The notes beneath the pieces are model-generated. The model did not search any database, was not told the origin of the DNA, and worked only from the letters and a program-made list of their open reading frames with translations. A stretch of 64,000 nt of DNA from assembly GCF_005239135.1 (NCBI RefSeq), contig NZ_QKNX01000008.1:17103-81102 (forward strand), read 5' to 3'. Within the stretch, counting starts at the first letter, position 1, and every line of letters begins with the position of its first letter. The position numbers and the translations under genes were made by a program. Shown piece after piece: positions 16,114-25,902 of this stretch. This DNA is from Natronomonas salsuginis (GTDB taxonomy: Archaea > Halobacteriota > Halobacteria > Halobacteriales > Haloarculaceae).

Positions 16114-16806
16114 TTACTCGGCGAGCCGCCAGCCGTCCTCGCTCCGATCCGCGACCCCCCGGCGCTCCATCTCCGAGAGCACCTCATCGAGTCGGCCGGG
16201 CTGAGCGACCTCCATCTCGATGCGTTCGAGGTCGTGATACACCGACAGGTAGTGGCGAACGTCCTCGCTGGTGAACGCCTCGGCGTCGGCCTTCGCCATC
16301 ACGCCGCCGATGAGATCGATCATGTCCTCGATGAAGTTCCACGGGTAGACGACCCACGTCCACGTCTCGAGGCGCTCGCCGACGAATTCGGGGTCGAACT
16401 CACTCGTCTGCAACAGCTGCAGCGTCGCGGTCCGGACCGAGGCTGCGTTCCGTTCGATGACGTACTCGTGAGCGCGCCGGATCGAGCCGCCGGTGTCGGC
16501 GATATCGTCGATGATGAGGACGTCTTTGTCCTCGACGCTGCCCTCCGGCATCGGATACCTCACCTGTGGTTCGTCGGCCTTCACACCGGTTCCGATGTAG
16601 TGTTCCATCTTCAGGCTCGTCAGGTCGTCGAGCCCGAGAAAGTCACAAATACACCGTCCCGCGAACCAGCCGCCGCGTGCCAGCGCGACGACCACGTCGG
16701 GGTCGAACTCGGCAGCCTTGATCGCGTCGGCCACCTCGCGACAGAGGCCGTAAATGTACTCCCAGTTGGTGACGGTGCAGTTGAACTCCTCCGGGAGGTC
16801 GCTCAT
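16114..16806 (-). CDS. Phosphoribosyltransferase (purine PRTase type)
   Basis: The 230-residue protein starts MSDLPEEFNCTVTNWEYIYG. The PRPP-binding loop is DVLIIDDIADTGGSI (about residues 94-108), the diagnostic type I PRTase motif. ALARGGWFAGRCICDFLGL supplies the PPi-binding region. The C-terminal 60 residues (SEDVRHYLSVYHDLERIEM onward) are a helical extension ending in a possible winged-helix-like segment. It is probably a hypoxanthine/guanine/xanthine salvage enzyme; substrate cannot be assigned from sequence alone. Confidence 0.88.
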   Translation of the reverse strand: MSDLPEEFNCTVTNWEYIYGLCREVADAIKAAEFDPDVVVALARGGWFAGRCICDFLGLDDLTSLKMEHYIGTGVKADEPQVRYPMPEGSVEDKDVLIIDDIADTGGSIRRAHEYVIERNAASVRTATLQLLQTSEFDPEFVGERLETWTWVVYPWNFIEDMIDLIGGVMAKADAEAFTSEDVRHYLSVYHDLERIEMEVAQPGRLDEVLSEMERRGVADRSEDGWRLAE

Positions 16807-16914
16807 ACCACCTCTGGTCGGTGTCGGACCTAATAGCTGCCGACCTCACAGACATCGTCGTCGTCGTCGTCGCATCGGCGGGTGGCTTTTTACGCGCCCG
16901 ACCGAACGCCCGCC

Positions 16915-17817
16915 ATGGATACTCGACGCACACTGCTCGTCGACGCGTTCGCGACCGAGCCGCTCTCGGGCAACCCGGCCGGCCTCGTCCCCGACGCCGA
17001 CGGGCTTTCGACGGAGGCGATGGCCGCGATCGCTCGCGAGCTGCACGCCTCGGAGACGGCGTTCCTCCTCGCGAGCGACGCGGCTGATCGTCGAATTCGC
17101 TACTTCACGCCCGCGGGCGAGATCGACCGCTGCTGGCACGCCACGGTCGCCACGGTCGCATGGTTGGCCGAAGCGGGACGGATCGAGGACGGCACACACA
17201 CCTTCGAGACGAACGTCGGCACGCTCGAAACCGAACTCGACGACGAAACGGTCTGGATGGACGGCGAGGTCGTGGCGGTGACTCGCTCCGATCTCGGCTA
17301 CGATCGAGTCGCGTCGGCGCTCGGGGCGGACCCGGCGACGCTCGAGGATATCGGTGCCGACCTTCCGCTGGCGATCGCCTCGACGGGGCTCAGGTATCTC
17401 GTCGTTCCGATGAACTTCCTGCAGGCGCTTTCGGGACTGGAGCCGGACCTGCAGGCGATCGAAGCACTGAGCGTGGAGCTCGACGTGACCGGCGTCTACG
17501 CGTTCACGTTCGACACGCTCGATGGCGACTCGACGCTGCACGGCCGGATGTTCGCGCCTCGCGCCGGGATCGAGGAAGACCCCGTGACGGGGACTGCCTC
17601 AGGCGCAGTCGCGGCTTATCTCCGGGAGTTCGGCGCCTTCGACGGCGAGTTCCCGGACGAGATGACGTTCGAGCAGGGTCACTTCGTCGACAGGCCGGGA
17701 CGGGTACGGGTTCGCGGCGAGACCGACCCGATCGCCGTCGGCGGCCGCGCGGTGACGGCGCTCGACGGCACGATCGCCGTCCCCGCGTTCGAGGCCGACG
17801 AGATCATCGAAGCGTGA
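16915..17817 (+). CDS. PhzF family protein (isomerase-like, DAP epimerase fold)
   Basis: This 300-residue protein starts MDTRRTLLVDAFATEPLSGN, and a TATA-like CTTTTTACG lies about 28 bp upstream of the ATG at 16915. PhzF hallmarks are SGNPAGLV near the N-terminus, LHASETAFLL with the catalytic-position Glu, and EEDPVTGTASGAVAAYL in the second half. The two lobes resemble diaminopimelate epimerase. The family contains the phenazine isomerase and many uncharacterised members, so a substrate is not assigned. No phenazine genes are nearby. Confidence 0.9.
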   Translation: MDTRRTLLVDAFATEPLSGNPAGLVPDADGLSTEAMAAIARELHASETAFLLASDAADRRIRYFTPAGEIDRCWHATVATVAWLAEAGRIEDGTHTFETNVGTLETELDDETVWMDGEVVAVTRSDLGYDRVASALGADPATLEDIGADLPLAIASTGLRYLVVPMNFLQALSGLEPDLQAIEALSVELDVTGVYAFTFDTLDGDSTLHGRMFAPRAGIEEDPVTGTASGAVAAYLREFGAFDGEFPDEMTFEQGHFVDRPGRVRVRGETDPIAVGGRAVTALDGTIAVPAFEADEIIEA

Positions 17818-17903
17818 CGACGCGATGTTCGAGTCGCTTCGCGACGCCCTCCTGCGTTTGTGGCCGCTCCTCGGTCGTGGACACGTCGAACGACGAACGA
17901 ATG

Positions 17904-17910
17904 GTCTAAG
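17904..17910 (+). promoter_or_regulatory. TATA-like box for ppsA
   Basis: GTCTAAG is centred about 29 bp before the ATG at 17936. This supports that start over the longer in-frame reading from 17825. Confidence 0.35.
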
Positions 17911-17935
17911 TTGGGGGCCTCTAAACCGTCCAACG

Positions 17936-20221
17936 ATGACAGCAGACGGGACAGACAGTCTCGATACGCCCGTACTCTGGTTGGACGAAATCAGGTCCGA
18001 TGACATCGGATCGGTCGGCGGCAAGGGGGCATCTCTCGGTGAGATGACCGCCGCGGGACTGCCCGTCCCGCCGGGGTTCGTCGTGACCGCGGGGACATAT
18101 CGCGCGTTCATCGAGGAGACCGGTATCGACGAGGAACTGTTCGACGCGGTCGAGATCGATTCGGACGACTCCGAGGCGCTCTCGGGAGCCGAAGCAAAGG
18201 CGGAGGAACTCATCCTCGAAACGGAGATCCCAGGGTCCGTCCGCGAGGACATCCTCGCGGCCTACGACGACCTCGACGACGGCGAGGCGTTCGTCGCGGT
18301 CCGGTCCTCGGCGACCGCGGAAGACCTTCCCTCCGCCTCCTTCGCGGGCCAACAGGAGACGTTCCTCAACATCACGCGCGATGATCTCATCGAGCGCATC
18401 AAACAGTGCTGGGCGTCGCTGTTCACCCAGCGCGCGATCTACTACCGGAACGAACAGGGTTTCGATCACGATATCGTCGACATCGCCGTCGTCGTCCAGC
18501 GGATGGTGGAGGCCGACAAGTCGGGCGTCATGTTCACTTCCCATCCCTCGACCGGGAAGCCGAAGATCATCATCGAGGCCGCGTGGGGTCTCGGTGAGGC
18601 GGTCGTCTCTGGCGCGGTGTCGCCGGATAACTACGTTATCGACCGCGAGACGGGCGAGACCGTCGAAGCGACGGTCGCGGATAAGAAGCTCATGATGCTC
18701 AAAGACGAGGAGACGGGCGAGACCGTCGAGCGCGCGGTCCCCGACGACAAGCGGAACGCCCGCGTCCTCGCCGACGAAGAGCTCGCCAAACTCGTCGAGC
18801 TGGGCGAACGCGCGGAGACTCACTATGACGAACCGCAGGACGTCGAGTGGGCCATCGTCGGCGACGAGGTGTTCATGCTTCAGTCCCGTCCGATCACGAC
18901 GATTTCGGAGGAATCGGCGGCCGAGGCGGCCGCCAACGGCGAAGGCGGCGGCGACCTAATCTTGAACGGACTCGGCGCCTCGCCGGGGATCGCATCGGGT
19001 CCGGTTCGAATCGTCAGAAAGCTCGATCAGCTCGACAAGGTCGGCGAGGGCGACATCATCGTCACCGAGATGACCACCCCAGACATGGTGCCGGCGATGA
19101 AGCGCGCCAGCGGCATCATCACCGATGAAGGCGGCATGACGAGCCACGCCGCAATCGTCGCCCGCGAGCTCGGTGCGCCCGCGGTCGTCGGTGCCGGCAG
19201 CGCGACCGAACAGCTCGAGGACGGGCGGATCGTCACCATCGACGGAGACAAGGGGAGCGTCACCGAGGGTGCCGTCGAGCCGGACGAGCAGACCGATTCG
19301 GTCGACGACGTCCGACCCCAGAACCCGGTCAAGCCGATGACTGCGACCGAGGTGAAGGTGAACGTCTCCATTCCAGAGGCCGCCGAACGCGCCGCCGCGA
19401 CCGGCGCGGACGGCGTCGGCTTGCTCCGCATGGAACATATGATCCTCTCGACGAACAAGACGCCCGAGCGGTACATCGAAGATCACGGCGAGGACGCGTA
19501 CGTCGAGGAGATCGTCGACGGCGTCCGTGGCGTCGCCGACGAGTTTTACCCCCGGCCGGTTCGCGTGCGGACGCTCGACGCCCCCACCGACGAGTTCCGC
19601 CAGATGGAGGGCGGTGAGAACGAACCCCACGAACACAACCCGATGCTCGGCTATCGCGGGATCCGACGCAGCCTCGACCGACTCGAACTGTTCGGTTACG
19701 AACTCGAGGCGTTTCGCCGCCTCTTCGAGATGGGTTACGACAACGTCGAGATCATGTTTCCCTTGGTCAACGACGCGGAGGATGTCATCCGGGCGCGGGA
19801 CCTGATGGAGTCCGCGGGCATCGATCCCGACCGACGGAACTGGGGTGTCATGATCGAGACGCCCGCGGCGGCGTTGGGCGTCGAGGCGATGGCGGAGGCC
19901 GGTATCGACTTCGCCTCCTTCGGGACCAACGACCTCACCCAGTACACCCTCGCCGTCGACCGGAACAACGAACACGTGGCGGATCGGTTCGACGAACTGC
20001 ACCCCGCGGTGCTTCGACTTATCGGCGACACGATTCAGACCTGTCGCGAGCACGACGTCGCGACGAGCATCTGCGGACAGGCCGGCTCGAAACCAGACAT
20101 GGTTCGGTTCCTCGTCACGGAGGGCGTCTCCTCGATCTCCGCGAACATCGACGCTGTTCGCGACGTCCAACACGAAGTCAAACGGAAAGAGCAGAAGTTG
20201 CTGCTCGATTCGGTCCGGTAA
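17936..20221 (+). CDS. ppsA: Phosphoenolpyruvate synthase
   Basis: The 761-residue enzyme converts pyruvate and ATP to PEP, AMP and phosphate for gluconeogenesis. The N-terminal ATP-grasp domain includes VGGKGASLGEM and VRSSATAEDLPSASFAGQQE. The swivelling phosphohistidine domain has GGMTSHAAIVARELG with the catalytic His near residue 403. The C-terminal TIM barrel has GADGVGLLRMEH, NPMLGYRGIRR and the catalytic CGQAGSKPDM. The start at 17936 (MTADGTDSLDTPVLWL) is chosen by the TATA-like box and because the upstream in-frame 37 residues are Arg-rich and unlike the family. Confidence 0.95.
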   Translation: MTADGTDSLDTPVLWLDEIRSDDIGSVGGKGASLGEMTAAGLPVPPGFVVTAGTYRAFIEETGIDEELFDAVEIDSDDSEALSGAEAKAEELILETEIPGSVREDILAAYDDLDDGEAFVAVRSSATAEDLPSASFAGQQETFLNITRDDLIERIKQCWASLFTQRAIYYRNEQGFDHDIVDIAVVVQRMVEADKSGVMFTSHPSTGKPKIIIEAAWGLGEAVVSGAVSPDNYVIDRETGETVEATVADKKLMMLKDEETGETVERAVPDDKRNARVLADEELAKLVELGERAETHYDEPQDVEWAIVGDEVFMLQSRPITTISEESAAEAAANGEGGGDLILNGLGASPGIASGPVRIVRKLDQLDKVGEGDIIVTEMTTPDMVPAMKRASGIITDEGGMTSHAAIVARELGAPAVVGAGSATEQLEDGRIVTIDGDKGSVTEGAVEPDEQTDSVDDVRPQNPVKPMTATEVKVNVSIPEAAERAAATGADGVGLLRMEHMILSTNKTPERYIEDHGEDAYVEEIVDGVRGVADEFYPRPVRVRTLDAPTDEFRQMEGGENEPHEHNPMLGYRGIRRSLDRLELFGYELEAFRRLFEMGYDNVEIMFPLVNDAEDVIRARDLMESAGIDPDRRNWGVMIETPAAALGVEAMAEAGIDFASFGTNDLTQYTLAVDRNNEHVADRFDELHPAVLRLIGDTIQTCREHDVATSICGQAGSKPDMVRFLVTEGVSSISANIDAVRDVQHEVKRKEQKLLLDSVR

Positions 20222-20239
20222 ACGGCCGGAAACACAACG

Positions 20240-20246
20240 GCTAAAC
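20240..20246 (+). promoter_or_regulatory. TATA-like box for mfnA
   Basis: GCTAAAC is centred about 27 bp before the ATG at 20270. This favours that ATG over the upstream in-frame ATG at 20258. Confidence 0.4.
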
Positions 20247-20269
20247 GGCCCCACCGTTTGGAAACGGAT

Positions 20270-21322
20270 ATGCAGCGGTCCGAGCCTCAGGATTTCTCCC
20301 GCGTGCTGTCGTCGATGTGTACGGTTCCGCATCCGACGGCTCGCGAGGCGGCCGAACGCTTCTTAGCGACCAACCCCGGCGACCCCGGAACGTACGCGAC
20401 GGTCTCGAAGCTCGAACGGCAGGCAGTCGATCTGCTCGGCGAGATCACCGGCCTCCCCGACGCGGCCGGCTACGTCGCGTCGGGCGGCACGGAGTCCAAC
20501 ATCCAGGCGATCAGACTCGCCAGAAACCGCGCCGACACGCGGACGCCGAACTTCGTCGCGCCGGCGTCGGCGCACTTTTCGTTCCACAAGGCCGCAGACG
20601 TCCTCGGCGTCGAACTCCGCACCGCGCCGCTCGAGGACTACCGGGTGCACCTCGACGCCGTCGCCGAACTGATCGACCCAGACACCGTCTGTATCGTCGG
20701 CGTCGCCGGCACGACCGAGTACGGCCGGGTCGATCCGATCCCCGCGCTCGCGGACATGGCCCACGACGTCGGCGCGCTCTGTCACGTCGACGCGGCGTGG
20801 GGCGGCTTCGTCCTCCCGTTCACGAAACACGCGTGGAACTTCGCCGACGCGGATATCCACACGCTAACCATCGACCCCCACAAGATGGGGCGGGCGGCGG
20901 TCCCCGCGGGCGGACTGCTCGCCCGCGGTCCCGAACTACTCGACGAGTTGGCCATCGACACGCCGTATCTCGAATCCACCTCGCAGATGACGCTGACCGG
21001 GACGCGAAGCGGTGCCGGCGTCGCGAGCGCGGCCGCCGCACTCTCGGAACTGTGGCGCGACGGCTACGAGAAGCAGTACCACACAGCTCGGTCGAACGCC
21101 GACTGGCTCACCGCCGAAGCTCGCGATCGCGGCTTCGACGTCGTCGAACCCACGCTACCGATCGTCACGATCGACTTCCCCCACGCGTTGATCGCCGACC
21201 TCCGCGAGGCCGGCTGGCGGATCTCCCGAACCGAGGCCGGCGAGGGCCGCGTGGTCTGTATGCCCCACGTCACCCGGCCGATGCTCGAGGCGTTCCTCGC
21301 CGATGTCGATCGACTCGCCTGA
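20270..21322 (+). CDS. mfnA: L-aspartate/L-tyrosine decarboxylase MfnA (PLP dependent)
   Basis: The 350-residue group II decarboxylase starts [20 protein letters not shown]. The PLP-binding features are [32 protein letters not shown] with the cofactor Asp, and TIDPHKMG with the Schiff-base lysine at residue 205. Archaeal MfnA makes tyramine for methanofuran in methanogens, but haloarchaea lack methanofuran, so aspartate to beta-alanine for coenzyme A is the likely reaction here (inference). It follows ppsA with its own promoter. Confidence 0.9.
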   Translation: MQRSEPQDFSRVLSSMCTVPHPTAREAAERFLATNPGDPGTYATVSKLERQAVDLLGEITGLPDAAGYVASGGTESNIQAIRLARNRADTRTPNFVAPASAHFSFHKAADVLGVELRTAPLEDYRVHLDAVAELIDPDTVCIVGVAGTTEYGRVDPIPALADMAHDVGALCHVDAAWGGFVLPFTKHAWNFADADIHTLTIDPHKMGRAAVPAGGLLARGPELLDELAIDTPYLESTSQMTLTGTRSGAGVASAAAALSELWRDGYEKQYHTARSNADWLTAEARDRGFDVVEPTLPIVTIDFPHALIADLREAGWRISRTEAGEGRVVCMPHVTRPMLEAFLADVDRLA

Positions 21323-21378
21323 TCTCCCGCCGCCGCGAGAACGGGAGTGTTTTACCGCCCTGGCTCCGGATACCGTGT

Positions 21379-23478
21379 ATGCACGAGGAGTTCCCGACGG
21401 ATTCCCCAGCGGTGGTCACCTGCGGGTTGCCCTACGCCAACGGCGACCTCCACGTCGGCCATCTCCGGACGTACGTCAGCGGCGACGCCTACTCGCGGGC
21501 GCTCGACCGGATCGGCCAATCGGTCGCGTTCGTCTGCGGATCGGACATGCACGGAACGCCGATCGCCGTCAACGCCGCGGAGGCGGGCGTCGATCCGGAG
21601 ACGTTCGCGCTCGAATACCACGAACAGTACGAGTCGACGTTCCCGGAGTTCAACGTCGAGTTCGACAACTACGGCCACACCCACGACGAGACGAACACGG
21701 AGATGACCCAGTCGTTCGTCCGCTCGTGGATCGACGGCGACCACGTCTTCGAAAAGGAGATCGAGGTCGCGTGGGACGCCGAGACCGACCAGCCCCTCCC
21801 GGACCGGTTCGTCGAGGGGACCTGCCCGTACTGCGGCGAGCTCGCCCGCGGCGACGAGTGCGACGAGGGCTGTCAGCGCCACCTCGAACCCGGCGAGATC
21901 GAAGAGCCCGTCTCGACGATCACCGGCAACCCAGCCGAGTACCGCACCCGGCCGCACAAGTTCCTCCGCCTTTCGGACTTCCAGGAGTACCTGCAGGGGT
22001 TCATTGACCGCCTCGAGGGCACGGACAACGCGAGGAACCAGCCACGTGAGTGGATCGAAGGCGAACTGCAGGACCTGTGTATCACCCGCGGTATGGACTG
22101 GGGGATCGATTTCCCCGGAGAGGGAGAGGAGGACCTCGTCCTCTACGTCTGGGTCGACGCGCCGATCGAGTACGTCTCCTCGACGAAGCAGTACACAGAG
22201 CGCGTCGGTGCCGACGAGTTCGACTGGGAGGCCGTCTGGAAGAACCACGGTACCGACACCGAGCCGGATGGCGGTGAGATCGTCCACGTCATTGGCCACG
22301 ACATCATTCAGCACCACACGGTCTTTTGGCCCGCGATGTTGCGCGGGGCGGAGTTCAACGAGCCGCGCGCGGTGATGGCCTGCGGGTTCGTCAACCTCGC
22401 CGGAAAGGCCTTTTCGACCTCCCGGAACCGGGCAGTCTGGGCGGACGACTACGTCGAGTCCGGATTCCACCCGGATCTGTACCGGTATCACATCGTCACG
22501 GGTAGCGAGTTCACCGCCGACGTCGACTTCTCGTGGGACGGCCTCCAAGAGCGGGTCAACAACGAGTTGGTCGGCACGCTCGGGAACTTCCTGTACCGTT
22601 CGCTGCTCTTCGCGGAGCGCAACTACGACGGCACGCCCGACGCCGAGGTGAGCGAGGAGGTCGAAACCCGGATTGAGGAGGCGATCGAGGAGTTTCGCGA
22701 GGCGGTCAACGACTACCGGGTCCGCGGCCTCGGGCGCGTGCCGGTCGAACTGGCGAAGTTCGGCAACGAGTACATCCAGCGCCACGAGCCCTGGAAGCTC
22801 ACCGACAACGAGCCGGAGACGGCCGCCCAGGTCATCCGCGACTGCGTCCAGCTCTCGAAGGCAATCGCCGTGTTGATGGAGCCGGTGTTGCCCGAGAAGG
22901 CCGACGCGCTGTGGGCACAGCTCGGCGAGGACGGTCGCGTCGCGGACGTCGAGGTAGAGGCGGCGCTGTCGAGTCCGCCCGCCGCGTTCGATGCGCCCGA
23001 GGAGTTGTTCGAGAAGATCGAGGACGACCGCGTCGAGGAACTCAACGAGCAGCTCGAAGCGCGCGTCGAGGCGGCGACCGCCGACGAGGAGGCGGAGGGC
23101 GACGACTCGAACGCCGGTGACGAAGCCGCCGACGTCACCGACCTCGATCCGATCGCCGACGACCGCGTGAGCTTCGAGACGTTCTCCGAGCTCGATCTCC
23201 GCGTCGGCGAGATCGTGAGCGCCGAACCGATCGAGGGAGCCGACAAGCTCGCGAAGCTCGAGGTCGACATCGGGCTCGAGACGCGGCAGATCGTCGCCGG
23301 GATCAAACAGCTCCACGACCTCGACGAGCTGCCCGGAACCCGGATCGTCGTCGTCGCGAACCTCGAAAAGGGCGAGCTGTTCGGCGTCGAGTCCGACGGT
23401 ATGCTGCTCGCCGCCGGCGAGGAGGCGGACCTTCTGACCACCCACGGGGACGCGGTTCCCGGGACGAAAGTGCGGTGA
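21379..23478 (+). CDS. metG: Methionine--tRNA ligase with C-terminal tRNA-binding domain
   Basis: This 699-residue class I synthetase starts MHEEFPTDSPAVVTCGLPYA. The HIGH motif is HVGH and the KMSKS motif appears as a variant in GKAFSTSRNRAVW. The zinc knuckle CPYCGELARGDECDEGC begins near residue 149. The C-terminal region (about 595-699, FSELDLRVGEIVSAEPIEGA) is an EMAP/Trbp-type OB fold that improves tRNA binding, joined by a very acidic linker (about 560-590). A TATA-like GTTTTACC lies about 27 bp upstream. Confidence 0.96.
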   Translation: MHEEFPTDSPAVVTCGLPYANGDLHVGHLRTYVSGDAYSRALDRIGQSVAFVCGSDMHGTPIAVNAAEAGVDPETFALEYHEQYESTFPEFNVEFDNYGHTHDETNTEMTQSFVRSWIDGDHVFEKEIEVAWDAETDQPLPDRFVEGTCPYCGELARGDECDEGCQRHLEPGEIEEPVSTITGNPAEYRTRPHKFLRLSDFQEYLQGFIDRLEGTDNARNQPREWIEGELQDLCITRGMDWGIDFPGEGEEDLVLYVWVDAPIEYVSSTKQYTERVGADEFDWEAVWKNHGTDTEPDGGEIVHVIGHDIIQHHTVFWPAMLRGAEFNEPRAVMACGFVNLAGKAFSTSRNRAVWADDYVESGFHPDLYRYHIVTGSEFTADVDFSWDGLQERVNNELVGTLGNFLYRSLLFAERNYDGTPDAEVSEEVETRIEEAIEEFREAVNDYRVRGLGRVPVELAKFGNEYIQRHEPWKLTDNEPETAAQVIRDCVQLSKAIAVLMEPVLPEKADALWAQLGEDGRVADVEVEAALSSPPAAFDAPEELFEKIEDDRVEELNEQLEARVEAATADEEAEGDDSNAGDEAADVTDLDPIADDRVSFETFSELDLRVGEIVSAEPIEGADKLAKLEVDIGLETRQIVAGIKQLHDLDELPGTRIVVVANLEKGELFGVESDGMLLAAGEEADLLTTHGDAVPGTKVR

Positions 23479-23521
23479 CCCGCGTCGACACGCCTTTCCG
23501 ATCGCCGCCGGTAGCGCGATC

Positions 23522-23788
23522 ATGAGCCGGGATCACGACGAGGCGAGCGGCGGATCGGACGACGCGGCTGGCGTCCCAAGCGACGGCGACGGGGGACCGG
23601 ACGGTCAGTGGCGGTTCTCCCTCGATGACATCGAGGCGCGCGAGACAGCGGTTGAGGCGGCAGCCGAAGCTGAACGCCGACGCACGGAACCGATCGAACC
23701 TGGTACGCCGTCCCCCGAGAACGTCCTCTTCGTCCTGCTCGGCGTCGCGCTGGCGCTCTTTATCATCTCTCGGCTGTTCGTCGGATAG
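23522..23788 (+). CDS. DUF7312-type single-pass membrane protein
   Basis: This 88-residue protein starts MSRDHDEASGGSDDAAGVPS. A long acidic N-terminal part contains WRFSLDDIEARE, followed by one C-terminal hydrophobic helix (NVLFVLLGVALALFIISRLF). The layout suggests a tail-anchored protein with its acidic domain in the cytoplasm. From memory this resembles the haloarchaeal DUF7312 family. It is followed by an NfeD-like membrane protein on the same strand. Confidence 0.65.
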   Translation: MSRDHDEASGGSDDAAGVPSDGDGGPDGQWRFSLDDIEARETAVEAAAEAERRRTEPIEPGTPSPENVLFVLLGVALALFIISRLFVG

Positions 23789-23838
23789 CGGCCCACTCGC
23801 GTCCGAAGCGTTAACCACCGCGGAACCCTACCACGTGT

Positions 23839-24414
23839 ATGGCTGAACTGTTCGGGCTGTCACTGCCGTTCTTTTTGATTCTCGTGGGGGCGGCCCTGAT
23901 GGTTATGGAGGCGTTCGCCCCCGGCGCACACTTCATCGTCGTCGGGATCGCACTGCTCGCGGCCGGGCTCGTCGGCTTACTGTTGGGCAGCATCCTCCCG
24001 GCAGCGGTGTTGCCGATCGTTCTGGCAGCGATCGTCCTCGTCGCCGGTGGGGTGGCGCTGTACGGCTATCGGCAGTTCGATTTCTACGGCGGGAAGGGAA
24101 CGGGGCAGACGAGCGACTCGAAATCGCTTCAGGGGAAGACCGGCCGCGTCACCCAACGCGTCACGAAAAGCGACGGTGAAGTGAAACTCGAAAGCGGCGG
24201 CTTCAATCCGTACTATCAGGCCCGGGCGCTCGACGGCGAAATCACCGAGGGGGAGGAGGTGATGGTGGTCGACCCCGGGGGCGGGAACGTGTTGACGGTC
24301 GAATCGCTCTCGGCGTTCAAAGACGAGATCGACGAGGAACTCGCCGCGGATCGCACCCGGCGGGAGGGCGAAAACGGCGAGCGTGACCCAGAAAGCGAGG
24401 GCGAACCGGCCTAA
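23839..24414 (+). CDS. NfeD-like membrane protein
   Basis: This 191-residue protein starts MAELFGLSLPFFLILVGAAL. Three hydrophobic helices occupy about residues 8-27, 31-50 and 53-75. They are followed by a soluble OB-like domain (QGKTGRVTQRVTKSDGEVKL, about 100-150) typical of NfeD C-termini. NfeD proteins partner stomatin/SPFH-type proteins in membranes, but no stomatin gene is adjacent. The tail is acidic. Its stop codon overlaps by 4 bp with the stop of the convergent SDR gene. Confidence 0.85.
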   Translation: MAELFGLSLPFFLILVGAALMVMEAFAPGAHFIVVGIALLAAGLVGLLLGSILPAAVLPIVLAAIVLVAGGVALYGYRQFDFYGGKGTGQTSDSKSLQGKTGRVTQRVTKSDGEVKLESGGFNPYYQARALDGEITEGEEVMVVDPGGGNVLTVESLSAFKDEIDEELAADRTRREGENGERDPESEGEPA

Positions 24415-25133
24415 CCCAGCCGCGCTTCCCACTCGTCGGCTGTCATCGACTCGGCCGTCACATCGCCGGGCTCCTGTTCGATCAGCAACACGGCGGCCCC
24501 GTCCATCACGTCCGGGTCGAGGATCGTCTCGTACTCCGCCTCGCCGAGATGATCCCAAAACCCCGTCTTGGCCCGGCCGCCGGGATCGAGGCAGTTGACG
24601 TTGATCGCCGGTTCCAGTTCGTACGCCAGCGTCTTCGAGAACCCCTCGAGCGCCCACTTCGAGGCGACGTACGGCCCCCAGCCGGCCGATCCGCGCCGAC
24701 CGAGCCCCGAGGAGATGTTGACGACGTTGCCGGCTTCCATGGTTCGGGCGGCGTGTTTCGCACAGAGGAACGCGCCGGTGACGTTTACATCGATTATCTT
24801 TCGCCAGTCGTCGGCATCGATCTCCGCGACTGTCCGGCGTTCGTCGTAGAGGCTCAACATGCCGATCGCCGCGTTGTTGACGAGCCCGGTGAGTTCGCCG
24901 TACTCCTCGACCGTCGTCTCGACGAGCGCTTCGACCGCCGCTTCATCGGTCACGTCGGCCGGACAGACGAGTGTCTCCCCGTCCGCGGCGTCCGCGACCG
25001 CCCCCAGTTCGTCGCCGCTTCGGGCGGTCAACACGGTGTTCGCACCCTCGCGGGCGAACCGCTTCGCCATCGATTCGCCCAGCCCCCGGCTCGCGCCGGT
25101 CACGATCACCGTCTCGCCGTCGAGTCGTTCCAT
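24411..25133 (-). CDS. Short-chain dehydrogenase/reductase
   Basis: The 240-residue SDR starts MERLDGETVIVTGASRGLGE. The Rossmann motif TGASRGLG is at residues 12-19, NNA in LVNNAAIGM at about 86-88, catalytic Ser in NISSG (141-142), and the active-site YVASK has Tyr155 and Lys159. All catalytic residues are intact. The start at 25133 was chosen because the Rossmann strand begins a few residues later; the upstream in-frame extension runs antisense into the divergent SDR. Substrate is unknown. Confidence 0.9.
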   Translation of the reverse strand: MERLDGETVIVTGASRGLGESMAKRFAREGANTVLTARSGDELGAVADAADGETLVCPADVTDEAAVEALVETTVEEYGELTGLVNNAAIGMLSLYDERRTVAEIDADDWRKIIDVNVTGAFLCAKHAARTMEAGNVVNISSGLGRRGSAGWGPYVASKWALEGFSKTLAYELEPAINVNCLDPGGRAKTGFWDHLGEAEYETILDPDVMDGAAVLLIEQEPGDVTAESMTADEWEARLG

Positions 25134-25209
25134 GTGGATCCGGTCGCGTGGACCGCTCAAAAATCCGAGGGACGACACGGTTTTGCCCCCGGCGGCCGTC
25201 GGCGCGGCC

Positions 25210-25902
25210 ATGACGCGAACCGCAGTCATCGCCGGCGTCGGATCGGGGCTGGGCGAATCGATCGCGCGACGGTTCCTCGAGGAGGACTGCCGAGTCGGCC
25301 TTTTCGCCCGCTCGGAGACGTATCTCGAGGAACTGTCGGCCGAACTGGGAGCGGACGCCCTCGCCGTGCCGACCGACATCACCGATCCGGAAGCGGTGGA
25401 GGCCGGCTTCGAGGCGGTCCGGTCCGCGTTCGGCCCGGTCGACGTGCTCGTCAACAACGCCAGCGGCGGCGCGTGGCAGGGTCTGTGCGACATCTCTCCG
25501 GACGCCTTCGAGGAGGCGTTGCGCGTCTCCACACACGGCGGTCTGTTGTGCTCGCAAGCGGCGGTTTCGGACATGCTCGACGGTGACGGCGGCACCGTCA
25601 TCTTCACCGGCGCGACCTCCGCGATCCGCGGTCGCGACGGCGCAATCGGCTTCAGCGCCGCGAAGTTCGCCGCCCGCGGCATGGCCGAATCGATGGCCAG
25701 AGAGCTCGGCCCCGAGGGGATCCACGTCGCCCACGTCGTCATCGACGGGGGGATTCGGCCGCCCGGTGGCGATAGCGAGCGCGACGACGAGCAACTGCTC
25801 GACCCCGACGCGATCGCGGATTCGTACTGGCACCTCGTCACCCAAGAGCGGTCGTCGTGGACGCTGGAGTTGGATCTCCGGCCGCACGTCGAGCCGTTCT
25901 GA
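25210..25902 (+). CDS. Atypical short-chain dehydrogenase-like protein (catalytic Tyr replaced)
   Basis: The 230-residue protein starts MTRTAVIAGVGSGLGESIAR. The cofactor motif GVGSGLG (9-15) and NNAS (82-85) are kept, and the Thr/Ser region is FTGATSAIRG, but the active-site Y-x-x-x-K appears as FSAAK with Phe148 and Lys152. Loss of the tyrosine hydroxyl argues against ordinary SDR chemistry. It is divergent from the canonical SDR at 24411-25133, with 76 bp between the starts. Substrate unknown. Confidence 0.87.
   Translation: MTRTAVIAGVGSGLGESIARRFLEEDCRVGLFARSETYLEELSAELGADALAVPTDITDPEAVEAGFEAVRSAFGPVDVLVNNASGGAWQGLCDISPDAFEEALRVSTHGGLLCSQAAVSDMLDGDGGTVIFTGATSAIRGRDGAIGFSAAKFAARGMAESMARELGPEGIHVAHVVIDGGIRPPGGDSERDDEQLLDPDAIADSYWHLVTQERSSWTLELDLRPHVEPF

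Noticed and set aside
20317..23478. 1053-codon reading of MetRS
   Set aside because: The first 354 codons are the wrong frame of mfnA and are Arg-rich. MetRS begins at ATG 21379.
24411..25841. 476-codon fusion of the minus-strand SDR with sequence opposite the second SDR
   Set aside because: The extra N-terminal part is antisense to the atypical SDR. The real SDR begins at 25133.
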